Source: Clostridia bacterium | Lineage (GTDB): Bacteria; Bacillota; Clostridia; Lachnospirales; Lachnospiraceae | DNA: 64,000 bases | Direction of reading: 5' to 3' | Assembly: GCA_910575245.1 (NCBI GenBank) | Contig: CAJTEN010000028.1 | Coordinates: 1 to 64,000 of the forward strand | In this document: in pieces, positions 14,608 to 23,106 of the stretch | How positions within the stretch are numbered: the stretch's first letter is position 1 | How the letters are laid out: each line of letters starts with the position of its first letter | The notes under the pieces: generated by a model | Databases searched by the model: none | The model's input: only the letters and a program-made list of their open reading frames with translations | What the model was told of the DNA's origin: nothing | Program-made: the position numbers and the translations under genes

Positions 14608-15024
14608 ATGAGGAAGATAACGGGAGCGCAGAACAAGAAGATCCACATGCTGGCGTCCCAGCTCGGGATGGATGATGACCTGCTGCATGAGTTTGTGGGG
14701 ATGGTCACGGGGAAAGAGCATATCAGCGGCCTGTCGGTAGCGGAAGCGGTGAAGGTCATAGACGGGCTTGCCGGAAAGCGTGGGTACGCTTCCGGCAGCC
14801 ATATGACAGACCGCCAGAAGAGCTATATCTTTTTTCTCATGAAACAGGCAGGGTGGACGGACAACAAAGGGGATCCGGATCTGAAACGGCTGGACGGTTT
14901 CGTGAGGAAGCAGTACGGGACGGACAGCCACAGATTTCTGGACAGGAAGACGGCCAGCGGCGTGATCGAATTTCTAAAAGAGTGGAATAAACGGCAGAAA
15001 AAGGAAACAGAGAGGCAGGCGTGA
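14608..15024 (+). CDS. gemA: GemA-like regulatory protein (DUF1018)
   Basis: This 138 residue protein resembles the Mu gp16/GemA family, which alters host gene expression and DNA supercoiling. Visible marks are the N-terminal TGAQNKKIHMLASQLGMDDD and the central MTDRQKSYIFFLMKQAGW repeat-like segment. The ATG follows AGGAGGG nine bases after gam. Its place before the Mor-like activator is the Mu order. Confidence 0.8.
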   Translation: MRKITGAQNKKIHMLASQLGMDDDLLHEFVGMVTGKEHISGLSVAEAVKVIDGLAGKRGYASGSHMTDRQKSYIFFLMKQAGWTDNKGDPDLKRLDGFVRKQYGTDSHRFLDRKTASGVIEFLKEWNKRQKKETERQA

Positions 15025-15045
15025 TGCAGGAAGGAGGCTGTCCTG

Positions 15046-15372
15046 ATGGAAAAGAAGAATACATATGAACTGACACTGGATGACCTCCAGGAGCAGCACA
15101 GGGAGTATGCGGAAGTGATAGGGGTTGACAACCTGCTGAAATTGTCGGATACTTTTGGAGGGACGAGCATCTATATCCCCCAGAGGAAGGAACTGGAGAA
15201 GAATAAGGTCTACAGCAGGATCCATAAGGAATTCGACGGGAGCAACCTGCAGGAGCTGACACAGAAGTACGGGGTGTCCAAATCGACAGTATACAAGATC
15301 GTCAGCGACAAGGTCGGCCGGGGAGCATGGAACATTCCGGGGCAGATGTCCATCATGGACCTGCTGGGATGA
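15046..15372 (+). CDS. mor: Mor-family transcription activator
   Basis: Mor/C proteins switch Mu from early to middle and late transcription. The 108 residue length and domain order fit: an N-terminal dimerisation part, a turn with GTSIYIPQRKELE, and a C-terminal helix-turn-helix (LQELTQKYGVSKSTVYKIVS). It is the last gene before a strong terminator, and the lysis and packaging genes begin just beyond. AGGAGG stands 10 bases upstream. It likely activates the late promoter, perhaps at 15390-15421. Confidence 0.85.
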   Translation: MEKKNTYELTLDDLQEQHREYAEVIGVDNLLKLSDTFGGTSIYIPQRKELEKNKVYSRIHKEFDGSNLQELTQKYGVSKSTVYKIVSDKVGRGAWNIPGQMSIMDLLG

Positions 15373-15389
15373 GAGTGGTTCCAGAAGTT

Positions 15390-15421
15390 TTTCCATAATG
15401 GAAAGTACAAAAAAATATAGT
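15390..15421 (+). promoter_or_regulatory. candidate late promoter with activator palindrome
   Basis: A perfect 15 bp palindrome TTTCCATAATGGAAA (15390-15404) lies where a -35 box would be for the -10-like TATAGT at 15416-15421. There is no good -35 sequence, which is typical of activator-dependent promoters. It lies directly after the Mor-like gene. The transcript would run straight into the hairpin at 15433-15465, so the order of events is unclear. Confidence 0.4.
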
Positions 15422-15432
15422 AATGATACGAT

Positions 15433-15465
15433 GGCTGTACAGGGAAACCTGTGCAGTCTTTTTTT
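15433..15465 (+). terminator. terminator between early and late prophage genes
   Basis: GCTGTACAGG pairs with CCTGTGCAGT across a GAAA tetraloop, followed by CTTTTTTT. The strong hairpin ends the early operon after the Mor-like gene. Confidence 0.85.
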
Positions 15466-15498
15466 CATAACAGCCTTCCGACGAAAAGGAGAATGGTC

Positions 15499-15642
15499 AT
15501 GGCAGCAGTCAGTATTTTCACAAAGATATTATGTGTGGCTGGGATTATTGCTGCCCTGGCGGTTCTTCTGGCTGCAATCATAGGGATGGCAGTGATCTGT
15601 TACGGGGTCAGGTATTTTGATGAATGGGAAGAAAAATGGTGA
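15499..15642 (+). CDS. small membrane protein, possible holin component
   Basis: A 47 residue protein with one long hydrophobic segment (ILCVAGIIAALAVLLAAIIG) and a charged C-terminus DEWEEKW. AAAAGGAG precedes the ATG; an in-frame ATG at 15493 is an alternative. It is the first gene after the early terminator and overlaps the next gene. In Mu-like phages this place is occupied by lysis genes, so a holin or spanin-like role is possible. A second, better holin candidate lies at 38821. Confidence 0.5.
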   Translation: MAAVSIFTKILCVAGIIAALAVLLAAIIGMAVICYGVRYFDEWEEKW

Positions 15643-16121
15643 TGGCGGGGGTGGCCAGCATGGGAGCAGCGGAGACGATCAACCTTATAGGGAATGTCGG
15701 CGTGACAGTAGTCATGTTGGTGATCTTTGTAGGCTATGTCCTGCAGAAAGCAAAGAATGATGATAAGCGTGTGTCGGATGCGCAGCAGGCGGCGATCGAA
15801 GCAACGACAGCTGCCTACACTGATGCACAGGAGAAGATAGAGGAAGCCAACCGGGCGATCCGTGAGCGAGAGGATATCCTGTTAAGCAGCAGCATGGAAC
15901 GTGAGGAGATCCTGCGGAAGGAATCGGAGAAACGTGAGGAGCTGATCCGGAAGGAATCAGAGAAGCGTGAGAGCATTCTCATGTTAAATATGGACAGGAT
16001 CACGGAGAGCATGGATTCTATCACAAAGGCGTTAAATAAGATCGAGAGCAGCTTCTCCGGGATAGACCGTAGACTGGAGAAGATAGAAGAGAGGATCGGT
16101 ACTGCAGATGAACAGGATTGA
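15636..16121 (+). CDS. membrane-anchored coiled-coil protein
   Basis: About 161 residues. One transmembrane segment near the N-terminus (LIGNVGVTVVMLVIFVGYVL) is followed by a long charged coiled coil of about 110 residues containing an imperfect repeat (ILRKESEKREELIRKESEKR). This layout resembles holin-associated and BhlA-like proteins. Start choice is uncertain: ATG at 15624, 15636 or 15660. It overlaps the upstream membrane protein and the downstream gene, so the three are tightly coupled. Confidence 0.5.
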   Translation: MVMAGVASMGAAETINLIGNVGVTVVMLVIFVGYVLQKAKNDDKRVSDAQQAAIEATTAAYTDAQEKIEEANRAIREREDILLSSSMEREEILRKESEKREELIRKESEKRESILMLNMDRITESMDSITKALNKIESSFSGIDRRLEKIEERIGTADEQD

Positions 16122-16410
16122 GATCGCGGACAGGAAGGTGCTGCGGGGAAATGTGATAGAAAAGTTATACGCAAACTATGGTGAGGACCTCAGGATCGCG
16201 TCTTTGAAGAACCTGCTCCGGACAGGCGGCCTGGTAACGGAGGACGAACTGAAAAAGGCGATCTTCTACCTGGGCGGTAAGGGCAAGCGGTATATACACG
16301 TAAATGTGAATGAAGACAGCTGGCTGGATGGCACGATCTGGCTGGAACCTGCGGGAGTCAATCTCGCAGAAGGAGATATCACAGACATAGGAGTGGAGAT
16401 CGATGAGTAG
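16108..16410 (+). CDS. Mu-like late protein of unknown function (100 aa)
   Basis: The protein overlaps both neighbours by a few bases, typical for tightly packed phage genes. It has an N-terminal helical part and a beta-rich C-terminus (KRYIHVNVNEDSWLDGTIWL). By position, just before the winged-helix protein and the DUF3486 gene, it corresponds to the small genes upstream of the Mu packaging genes. No function assigned. Confidence 0.55.
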   Translation: MNRIEIADRKVLRGNVIEKLYANYGEDLRIASLKNLLRTGGLVTEDELKKAIFYLGGKGKRYIHVNVNEDSWLDGTIWLEPAGVNLAEGDITDIGVEIDE

Positions 16411-16708
16411 AGTAATGGATACAGCAGAACATGAGGCACTGCGTTTGGAAATCCTGGAATTGTGCAGGGAAGCACAGCCCTATGGGACAAATCCGAACGT
16501 CTTGAGGGCGGCGCTGCGTAAGAGTGGTTATGACCTGCCTGAGCGGGACCTGCTCACGCAGATCGGCTACCTGAAGGACAAGGGGCTGGTGGAGACACAG
16601 GAAGTGCAGAACAGGAGGCTTGGCCTGCAGAGACTGGTCGTACGGCTGACATCTGAAGGGACAGACTATCTTGAGGGCAACGGCCCAGACATTGCAGGGG
16701 TGGGCTGA
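16403..16708 (+). CDS. winged-helix-like small late protein
   Basis: 101 residues. The pattern LRAALRKSGYDLPERDLLTQIGYLKDKGLVE followed in pieces by LVVRLTSEGTDYLEG fits a winged helix: two helices, a recognition helix and a beta wing ending in a LTSEG turn. It overlaps the upstream gene by 8 bp and ends 1 bp before the terminase small subunit start. It could bind DNA during packaging or late regulation. Confidence 0.55.
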   Translation: MSRVMDTAEHEALRLEILELCREAQPYGTNPNVLRAALRKSGYDLPERDLLTQIGYLKDKGLVETQEVQNRRLGLQRLVVRLTSEGTDYLEGNGPDIAGVG

Positions 16709-16709
16709 T

Positions 16710-17264
16710 ATGGAGAAGAACAGGAGCCATGGGAAAATTGACCAGCTTCCGCCTGCACTGCGTAGGGAAGTGGAGAACCGCCTCCTTAATGGTGACACCT
16801 ATGAACAGGTGTCGGGCTATCTGAAAGAACAGGGGGAAGAGGTCCATGTGTCCAGCGTGGGCAGGTACGGCAAGAAATTCCTGAACCGTTTTGAGTCAGT
16901 CAGGGTTGCAAAGGAGTTTGCCAAGCTGCTGGCGGAGGACAACGTGGACCGCCCTGCCACAGAGTTGCATGAAGCCAATAACCTTCTGGCGTCCCAGCTG
17001 ATCATGGAAGCCCTTATTGATGATGAGATGGATGCCGCCGACCGTGCCAAGGTAGCGAAGAGTATCGCAAGCCTGCAGGGCGCACAAGTCAGGAACGAGA
17101 AGCTGAAGCTGGAAGCCAGGAAGGAACAGGGTGCAGTACATGTGGCCATGGAGCTTTTAAAGGAGAAGGTATTCTCGGAGATCGGGGAGAAGCACCCGGA
17201 GATCGCGGCCACGCTCTTAGAACTGGCGGAGAACACAGAGAAGGAGCTGGCCAGGATGCAGTAA
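16710..17264 (+). CDS. DUF3486-type protein, probable terminase small subunit
   Basis: The 184 residue protein matches the Mu gp27-like family. It has an N-terminal HTH (LPPALRREVENRLLNGDTYEQVSGYL), then long helices with LLASQLIMEALIDDEMD and KVAKSIASLQGAQVRNEKLKLE. Such proteins recognise phage DNA ends and hand them to the large terminase. The ATG 16710 lies one base after the previous stop. A longer open frame from 16671 is read-through. Confidence 0.75.
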   Translation: MEKNRSHGKIDQLPPALRREVENRLLNGDTYEQVSGYLKEQGEEVHVSSVGRYGKKFLNRFESVRVAKEFAKLLAEDNVDRPATELHEANNLLASQLIMEALIDDEMDAADRAKVAKSIASLQGAQVRNEKLKLEARKEQGAVHVAMELLKEKVFSEIGEKHPEIAATLLELAENTEKELARMQ

Positions 17265-17416
17265 TAGACTCCCCGATAATAAGCCCTTATTTGGCTTTTA
17301 AGCTTTTTGCGGGGAATTGCGCGGGGAAATTATTTCATAGGGCAGTTTAAGCCTTTTAAAAGGGTTTTAAACCAGGTTGCAGTACTCCTACTATGCCCGG
17401 AAGGATGTGGACAGAA

Positions 17417-17734
17417 ATGGCAAGTGCGGATAACTGGAAAGAAAAGGCGAGGGAGTATTACCAGGACGGCCTCTCCTTTACGGATATTGAGGCGCTGCTG
17501 GAGGTGTCCCGGAAGAGTATCTCTTCTTATATAAAGAGTCTGCCGGAGTATGGCCGGATCCGGGAGAGACGGCAGAAGGGCCGCGCGGAGAGACGGCGGG
17601 AATACAAGACGGAGAAGCAGAGGCAGTACAGGCAGCAGGCCAGCCCGGGGATCCATGCCGTCACAGGCGATACGATACGGCGTGAGCATGAGCTTGCCGT
17701 GATGGAATTATCAAGGGAGAGGTACCACGGATAG
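17417..17734 (+). CDS. helix-turn-helix protein preceding the large terminase
   Basis: About 105 residues. The N-terminal half is an HTH (REYYQDGLSFTDIEALLEVS) and the C-terminal half is very basic with many Arg, Lys and Gln. It may be a second DNA-binding packaging or recombination-directionality protein. ATG 17417 has GGAAGG upstream; ATG 17393 in frame lacks a site. The 150 bp gap before it (17265-17416) is AT-rich with inverted repeats such as AGCCTTTTAAAAGG but no clear gene. Confidence 0.55.
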   Translation: MASADNWKEKAREYYQDGLSFTDIEALLEVSRKSISSYIKSLPEYGRIRERRQKGRAERRREYKTEKQRQYRQQASPGIHAVTGDTIRREHELAVMELSRERYHG

Positions 17735-17739
17735 AAAGA

Positions 17740-17761
17740 GGGTTTTAAAGCCCTTTTTTTC
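17740..17761 (+). terminator. weak terminator-like hairpin before terL
   Basis: GGGTTTT faces AAAGCCC with almost no loop, followed by seven to eight T. The stem is short, so partial termination at most. It belongs to a group of TTTAAA-rich intergenic stretches of this prophage. Confidence 0.35.
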
Positions 17762-17805
17762 GTGCTTAAAAATATCTTTAAAAACTGTTTAAAGGGGACT
17801 TTTAC

Positions 17806-19290
17806 ATGCAGACGTTCGCGCAGCAGTTTGCGGCACAAATGAATAAAGCAGAAACGCAGCGCGACAGGAACCTGCGGATGGGCAGGGAGAACCTGCGGAC
17901 TTTCTGCAACCTGCGCAAGCCGGATTTTTATAAGCCAAAGAGGGAGTATCAGGACGTTTTGTGCAACACGCTGCAGGCGGCCTACGAAAAACGCCTGCTC
18001 AACGAGAAGACGGGCAAACCGGTCAAGTACCTGATCATCAACCTGCCGCCCGGCTACGGCAAGAGCTACACCCTTGCCAATTTCGCCAACTGGGCCTATG
18101 GCAGGAACATCAAGAATAAGATCATCACCGTTTCCTACAATGGCACGATCGCGCCGGAGTTTGCACGGACAACGCGGGACATGGTAGCGGAAGAGCCGGA
18201 TCCGGAAAATGAGGATTCCTACACGACAAAGGACTTCTTCCCGCACGTGCAGCTGAAATACGGGGATTCCTCTGTGATGAAGTGGAGCCTGGAAGGGAGC
18301 TATGCAAGCTACCTGGCTACATCCTTTGACGGTACCGTCACTGGCATGCGCGGCAACATCATCATCATAGACGACCCGATCAAGAATGATAAGGAAGCGG
18401 TCAACGAGGCGGTAAAAGAAGGCCACTGGAATTATCTGAAAAACACGCTGTCATCAAGAGCATTACCCGGGGCACTATGGGTGATCGTGCTGACCAGATG
18501 GGCCACAGACGACCTTGCCGGGAAGCTTCTTGAGAAATATCCGGACAAATGCCATGTGCTGGAGATCACGGCGCTGGATGTGGACGGGCCGGAGGGAGTC
18601 AGCACCTGTGAGGATCTTTTCCCTACGGAAGACCTGCAGGATAAACGCCAGACACTGGATCCCCACATCTGGGGAGCCAACTACATGCAGAAGCCCGTGG
18701 ATCTGGAAGGCGGCCTGTACGGGAGATTTGAGACTTACGACGCGGTGGATCCGGATAAGTTTGAGCGGGTGCTCAACTATACGGATACGGCGGATGAAGG
18801 GGATGACTATCTGGGCAGCATCTCAGGCGGCACCATTGGCAGATATCTCTATGTTACGGATATGTACTATACACAGGACGCCATGGAGAAGACAGAACCG
18901 GAGCTGGCAAGACGCCTGCAGCTTAACGGTGTCAGGGAGTGCCTGATCGAGAGCAACAACGGCGGCCGCGGGTTTGCACGGAACGTGATCAGGCACCTGC
19001 GGGCGCTCAAATGTTTTAAATGCACAGTCACATGGTTCCACCAGAGCAAAAACAAGCGGACGCGTATCATCACAAATGCATCCAACGTCATGGAGCAGGT
19101 GATCATGCCATCGGACTGGGAGACACGCTGGCCGGAGGCAGCAGAGCATATCCGGAAGTACCAGAAGAAGGGGAAAAACGACCATGATGATATCGAGGAT
19201 ACCCTGACCGGTATCGTCGAGTTTGTCAACGGTGATGTGAAAGGGAAGAAGAAAGCCAGGACAGGTAAAAAGAGCAGGCTTGGGCTTTAG
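17806..19290 (+). CDS. terL: terminase large subunit
   Basis: The motor ATPase and nuclease that packages phage DNA into the prohead. The 494 residues show an N-terminal ATPase with Walker A LPPGYGKSY (about residue 84) and Walker B NIIIIDDP followed by a coupling motif LTRWATDDLAG. The C-terminal RNase H-type nuclease has acidic residues in YTDTADEGDDY and NDHDDIEDTLTG. It is of the Mu gp28-like group used for headful packaging with host DNA at the ends. It starts 70 bp after the HTH gene. Confidence 0.92.
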   Translation: MQTFAQQFAAQMNKAETQRDRNLRMGRENLRTFCNLRKPDFYKPKREYQDVLCNTLQAAYEKRLLNEKTGKPVKYLIINLPPGYGKSYTLANFANWAYGRNIKNKIITVSYNGTIAPEFARTTRDMVAEEPDPENEDSYTTKDFFPHVQLKYGDSSVMKWSLEGSYASYLATSFDGTVTGMRGNIIIIDDPIKNDKEAVNEAVKEGHWNYLKNTLSSRALPGALWVIVLTRWATDDLAGKLLEKYPDKCHVLEITALDVDGPEGVSTCEDLFPTEDLQDKRQTLDPHIWGANYMQKPVDLEGGLYGRFETYDAVDPDKFERVLNYTDTADEGDDYLGSISGGTIGRYLYVTDMYYTQDAMEKTEPELARRLQLNGVRECLIESNNGGRGFARNVIRHLRALKCFKCTVTWFHQSKNKRTRIITNASNVMEQVIMPSDWETRWPEAAEHIRKYQKKGKNDHDDIEDTLTGIVEFVNGDVKGKKKARTGKKSRLGL

Positions 19291-19302
19291 AGGTAGGAAG
19301 TT

Positions 19303-20706
19303 ATGTACAGATTCAGCAGGGATCAGGTTTTGGATCCCGTTTTTCTGACAAAATTGATCAGGAGATTCCAGAGCGAACAGGTGCCGCGCTTTAAACGCTG
19401 CGAGGACTACTACAGAGTACAGACACAGATCCTGCAGCGCACGATGACAGACGGCAAGCCGAACAACAGGCTGGCACACGGGTTCTGCAGATATATCACA
19501 AACATGGCAACGAGTTATTTCGCAGGCAAGCCGATCCGTTATCTCTTTAAAGATGATGAGAGCGGTGACCTTACTGCGGAGGAATATAAAGATGCTGTGC
19601 TGGATGTCTTTAAAGATAATTATATCGACTCCCTGAATTTCGAAGTATCAAAAGAAGCCAGCAAGAAAGGGATCGGGTTTTATCTGATATTCTCTAATGA
19701 GTTCTCCGGGCTGCGGATCAAGAAGCTGGATGCAGAGACACTGATCCCGGTCTATTCGCCGTCACTGGATGAATTTTTAGAGGCAGCGGTGCGGATCTGG
19801 TCAGAGCATGATATTGATGGGAAGCTGCTCACGAAATATGCGGACGTCTATGACGATACTTATATCTATCATTACAAAAAGGAAGACGGGGATATCGTTT
19901 ATAAACTATACCGGGTGCCAGAGCCGCACTATATGAAGGACATCCCGGTGATCATCGTCTGGAACAACGAAGAGCAGCTGGGGGATTATGAGCCGGTCAT
20001 CACGCTGAATGATGCTTATGACAATGCGCAGTCTGACACTGCCAATGACATGGACTATTTTACAGACGCTTATCTGTGCATCACAGGGGCAACAAGCATG
20101 ATGGAGGATGCCCTTGCAGATGACGGGGACGATAGCGGAGGGGATGAAGGCAGGAGGGCTGCTGTAAACCTGCGCAAGAACAGGATCCTTTTCCTGGATG
20201 AACACGGCCAGGCCGAGTGGCTGACCAAGAATGTCAATGACGCTGCGAATGAGAATTATAAGAACCGCCTGTATAAAGATATTTTCTTTTTGTCACAGGT
20301 GCCGGCGCTTACAGATGAGAGCTTCTCCGGCAACTTGTCCGGTATCGCGATAAAATATAAGATGACCGGCCTTGAAGAACTGGCAATCATGAAGGAGAAC
20401 AGGATGCGGTCGGCACAGACAAAGATGCTGCGGATCATTACGGATTTCCTGAATACAAAGATGAACAAGTCCTGGGACCCGGACACGGTGGAGCAGAAAT
20501 ATGACCGTAACTTTGTCGAGAATGTATCTGACGTCATCACGGATGTGAGGAACCTGGATGGTATCATTGCCAGAGAGACGCAGCTTGACATGCTGCCTTT
20601 AAGTATTGTGTCAGACACTTCGGCGGAGCTGGACAGGCAGAAACAGGAAGCCCTGGATGCTGAGCAGCTCCCTAAGGTTGATATCAGCAGCATTGACCGG
20701 ATGTAG
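19303..20706 (+). CDS. SPP1-type portal protein
   Basis: 467 residues. The portal ring forms the DNA entry vertex of the capsid and docks the terminase. The N-terminal RLAHGFCRYITNMATSYFAG and the central NRILFLDEHGQAEWLTK with LSGIAIKYKMTGLE are marks of the SPP1 Gp6-like family (also called A118-type). That family is more typical of siphophages than of Mu itself. The gene is followed directly by a MuF/Gp7 protein, the usual order. Confidence 0.88.
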   Translation: MYRFSRDQVLDPVFLTKLIRRFQSEQVPRFKRCEDYYRVQTQILQRTMTDGKPNNRLAHGFCRYITNMATSYFAGKPIRYLFKDDESGDLTAEEYKDAVLDVFKDNYIDSLNFEVSKEASKKGIGFYLIFSNEFSGLRIKKLDAETLIPVYSPSLDEFLEAAVRIWSEHDIDGKLLTKYADVYDDTYIYHYKKEDGDIVYKLYRVPEPHYMKDIPVIIVWNNEEQLGDYEPVITLNDAYDNAQSDTANDMDYFTDAYLCITGATSMMEDALADDGDDSGGDEGRRAAVNLRKNRILFLDEHGQAEWLTKNVNDAANENYKNRLYKDIFFLSQVPALTDESFSGNLSGIAIKYKMTGLEELAIMKENRMRSAQTKMLRIITDFLNTKMNKSWDPDTVEQKYDRNFVENVSDVITDVRNLDGIIARETQLDMLPLSIVSDTSAELDRQKQEALDAEQLPKVDISSIDRM

Positions 20707-20714
20707 GTGGTGTC

Positions 20715-22265
20715 ATGGCGAAAGATTACTGGGAGAAACGGTACCTTAAAGATAAGGCGGCGTCAATCAACAGGGCTGAGGATTACCTGGCAAAGCAGCA
20801 GAAAAAGTTATACAGCCTGGCGGAGCAGGAAATCCAGGAGGAAGTCGCGAAGCTGTACCAGAAGTTTGCAGACAGCGAGGGTATAACCCTGGCGGAGGCA
20901 AAACAGAAGATCAGGGACACTGATTTCCGTAAGATCGACTGGGAAGGGATGCTGCAGCAGGAGAAAGAACTCCGGGAACGCCTAAAGGAAGAGGATCTGC
21001 CGGAGGAGATCAGGAAACAGATTGAACAGCAGCACAGGGCGCTGGATCAGGAAATGAAAGCCTATGCAAAACGGGGCCGGGTCTCTTACCTGGAACTGCG
21101 CTCCATGGAGATCGACAAGATCCTTGTCAGCCTTTACGATGAGCAGCAGGCCAATATCTATGATTATCTTACAAACGAATTCGATGACGGATATTACCGC
21201 AGCATATACAATACGCAGCAGCGCATTGGTTTTGGACATGACTTTACCAGGCCGAGTGAGGATGCGGTAAACAGGGCTATCCTGAACCGTTATGATAAGA
21301 GGAATTTTTCGAAGAGCCTGTATGCACACTGCACAAATTTTTCGAAGGATCTGAAAAATAACCTTGTGACTGGGCTGATCACCGGCGCGAACCTTGACAA
21401 GATGGCACGGCGGATACACAAGCGCATGGGCGTTGCCTACAGTGCGGCAAAGACGCTTGTCAGGACGGAGACCGCATACATATATGAGACTGCCACTATG
21501 GCGGGATACAGTGCATGTGGGATCGAATGGTATGAGTTCCTGGCTACGCTGGATTTCAAGACGAGCGAGACCTGCCAGGAGATGGACGGAAAGCGGTTCC
21601 CGGTAAAGGATGCGGTACCGGGGAAGAATTACCCGCCGATGCATCCGAACTGCCGCAGCACGACAGTCTGCGCATTCCCAGAAGAGGATGGCAAGAAAAA
21701 GATGACAACCAGGGTCGCGAAGGATGGGAACGGGAAAGCATACGAAGTGCCTGCGGACATGACTTATAAGGAATGGCGCGGGCAGCATAAGGATAAAGCG
21801 CCTTTTCTTTCCTACGGGGAAAAACGGGCGCTGAACCAGTATATGAGTTTTGAATCTTACCAGGTCAATGAGAAACTGCGTAAGAACATCCCACTGTCCG
21901 GCCAGGAGCAGCGGCTGGTGGATAAATTGAACAGTGCCCTGGATAAGATGGATGGCTATAAAGGAAATATCATAAGGTGTGTGGATATCAGGGACCCGGC
22001 TGAACTGCAGGCATTTTTGCAGGAACATGAGAAAGGCAAAGATGTCATTTACCAAGAATTTATATCAGCATCAACAAAAGAGGGTTATAATCCTGATGCA
22101 AATATCCGCATCTATATAAAAAGTGAAAATGGGAAAGATATTTCTTCTTTTAATACATCAGAAAGTGAGGTATTATATAAGAGCAAGCAAATGTTCCAGG
22201 TGCTTAATTATATAGAAAAGGATGGTATCCATTACTTTATGATGGAGGAGAAGGATGCACGATAA
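20715..22265 (+). CDS. MuF/SPP1 gp7-like minor head protein with C-terminal ADP-ribosyltransferase-like toxin domain
   Basis: 516 residues. Residues 1-330 form a minor head morphogenesis protein with the family hallmark LDFKTSETCQEMDGKRF and PPMHPNCRSTT. Such proteins are packaged in the virion and may enter the host with DNA. From about residue 375 a second domain follows with the three marks of R-S-E ADP-ribosyltransferases: R421 in NIIRCVDI, the strand motif FISAS (449-453), and E483-S484-E485 before VLYKSKQMF. MuF-toxin fusions are a described class of phage polymorphic toxins. The last 250 bp of the gene are clearly more AT-rich than the rest, as expected for a swapped toxin module. Activity and target are not shown. 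Confidence 0.85.
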   Translation: MAKDYWEKRYLKDKAASINRAEDYLAKQQKKLYSLAEQEIQEEVAKLYQKFADSEGITLAEAKQKIRDTDFRKIDWEGMLQQEKELRERLKEEDLPEEIRKQIEQQHRALDQEMKAYAKRGRVSYLELRSMEIDKILVSLYDEQQANIYDYLTNEFDDGYYRSIYNTQQRIGFGHDFTRPSEDAVNRAILNRYDKRNFSKSLYAHCTNFSKDLKNNLVTGLITGANLDKMARRIHKRMGVAYSAAKTLVRTETAYIYETATMAGYSACGIEWYEFLATLDFKTSETCQEMDGKRFPVKDAVPGKNYPPMHPNCRSTTVCAFPEEDGKKKMTTRVAKDGNGKAYEVPADMTYKEWRGQHKDKAPFLSYGEKRALNQYMSFESYQVNEKLRKNIPLSGQEQRLVDKLNSALDKMDGYKGNIIRCVDIRDPAELQAFLQEHEKGKDVIYQEFISASTKEGYNPDANIRIYIKSENGKDISSFNTSESEVLYKSKQMFQVLNYIEKDGIHYFMMEEKDAR

Positions 22266-22449
22266 GGATTATGTACCCTATACAGCGAAACGATGGACGG
22301 ATATACCCAAAGCGACAGTCATCGGGAAATCTGACATTCCACCGGAAAAAGAGGCGGCAGCACATGAGGAACTGTTGCGCCTTATTGCCAGGGCGGAAGA
22401 GATCTGTGCAAAGAAGAAAGCCGGGATACCGGTAGATGACAGGCTTTAA
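22255..22449 (+). CDS. possible immunity protein for the MuF-linked toxin
   Basis: A 64 residue soluble protein that overlaps the end of the MuF-ART gene by 11 bp. GGAGGAGAAGG stands before its ATG. The N-terminal half is polar and the C-terminal half a charged helix (AAAHEELLRLIARAEEICAK). I recognise no family. Small genes right after polymorphic toxins are often immunity genes, so this is a candidate, but it could equally be a plain head accessory protein. Confidence 0.45.
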   Translation: MHDKDYVPYTAKRWTDIPKATVIGKSDIPPEKEAAAHEELLRLIARAEEICAKKKAGIPVDDRL

Positions 22450-22545
22450 AGGAGTTTAAAATATATTTAAAGGTAGTTAAAGGTAACTTTAGGGGATCAC
22501 AGACGTGGTCTCTTTTTGATTGCATAAAAACAGGAGGTACTGAAA
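22449..22545 (+). promoter_or_regulatory. AT-rich intergenic stretch with repeated TTTAAA words
   Basis: Within 22446-22500 the word TTTAAA or a close variant occurs about five times at short spacing (CTTTAAAGG, GTTTAAAAT, ATTTAAAGG, GTTAAAGG, CTTTAGGGG). The stretch is close to the centre of the prophage. Similar words occur at both ends and at 17265-17800. AGGAGG before the scaffold gene follows. Confidence 0.3.
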
Positions 22546-23091
22546 ATGGAAACAGAAAAGAATACGGTAGCAGAAACAGAGGTGGCCGGAGCGGCGGCTT
22601 CCGGTGGTGGAGAGCCTTCAGGAGCAGGCGGGGCAGGGAAGGAGACGAAACAGGAGCCTGCAGCGCAGACTTATGACCAGGCCTACATCGACAAGCTGCT
22701 GGCAGACCAGAAGGCTGCCATGGATGCAGCAGTGGCGGAGGCGCTCAAGGTCGCGAAGATGGATGAGGACAGCAAGGCGTCCTATGAGCAGGAGAAGGCG
22801 GCAAAGGAGATGGCGGACCGGGAGGCAAAGATCGCAGCAAGGGAACGGAAGGCGGATGCGCTGGACATCCTGGCGAAGAACGATGTCCCGTCCGATTTCG
22901 TTGATATCCTTGTGGGTGACACGACGGAGAAGACAAAGGCGAACGTAGCGGCGTTTAAGGGAAAGTTTGACGCTGCCGTGCAGGCACAGGTAGAAAAGCG
23001 CCTGGCCGGGACAACGCCGAAGGGCGGAAGCGGCACCAGCGCCATGAGCGAAGAAGAGGCCATGGCGGCAGAGATCGACAAATATCTGTAA
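22546..23091 (+). CDS. capsid scaffold protein (DUF4355-like)
   Basis: 181 residues. An N-terminal disordered Gly/Ala-rich part is followed by a long charged coiled coil (residues 45-105, with EKAAKEMADREAKIAARERK), then an ALDILAKNDVPSDFVDILVG segment and a short acidic C-terminus. This layout is typical of scaffolding proteins that sit immediately before the major capsid gene. It would guide capsid assembly and then leave. Confidence 0.82.
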   Translation: METEKNTVAETEVAGAAASGGGEPSGAGGAGKETKQEPAAQTYDQAYIDKLLADQKAAMDAAVAEALKVAKMDEDSKASYEQEKAAKEMADREAKIAARERKADALDILAKNDVPSDFVDILVGDTTEKTKANVAAFKGKFDAAVQAQVEKRLAGTTPKGGSGTSAMSEEEAMAAEIDKYL

Positions 23092-23106
23092 GAGGAGGAT
23101 AAAGAG

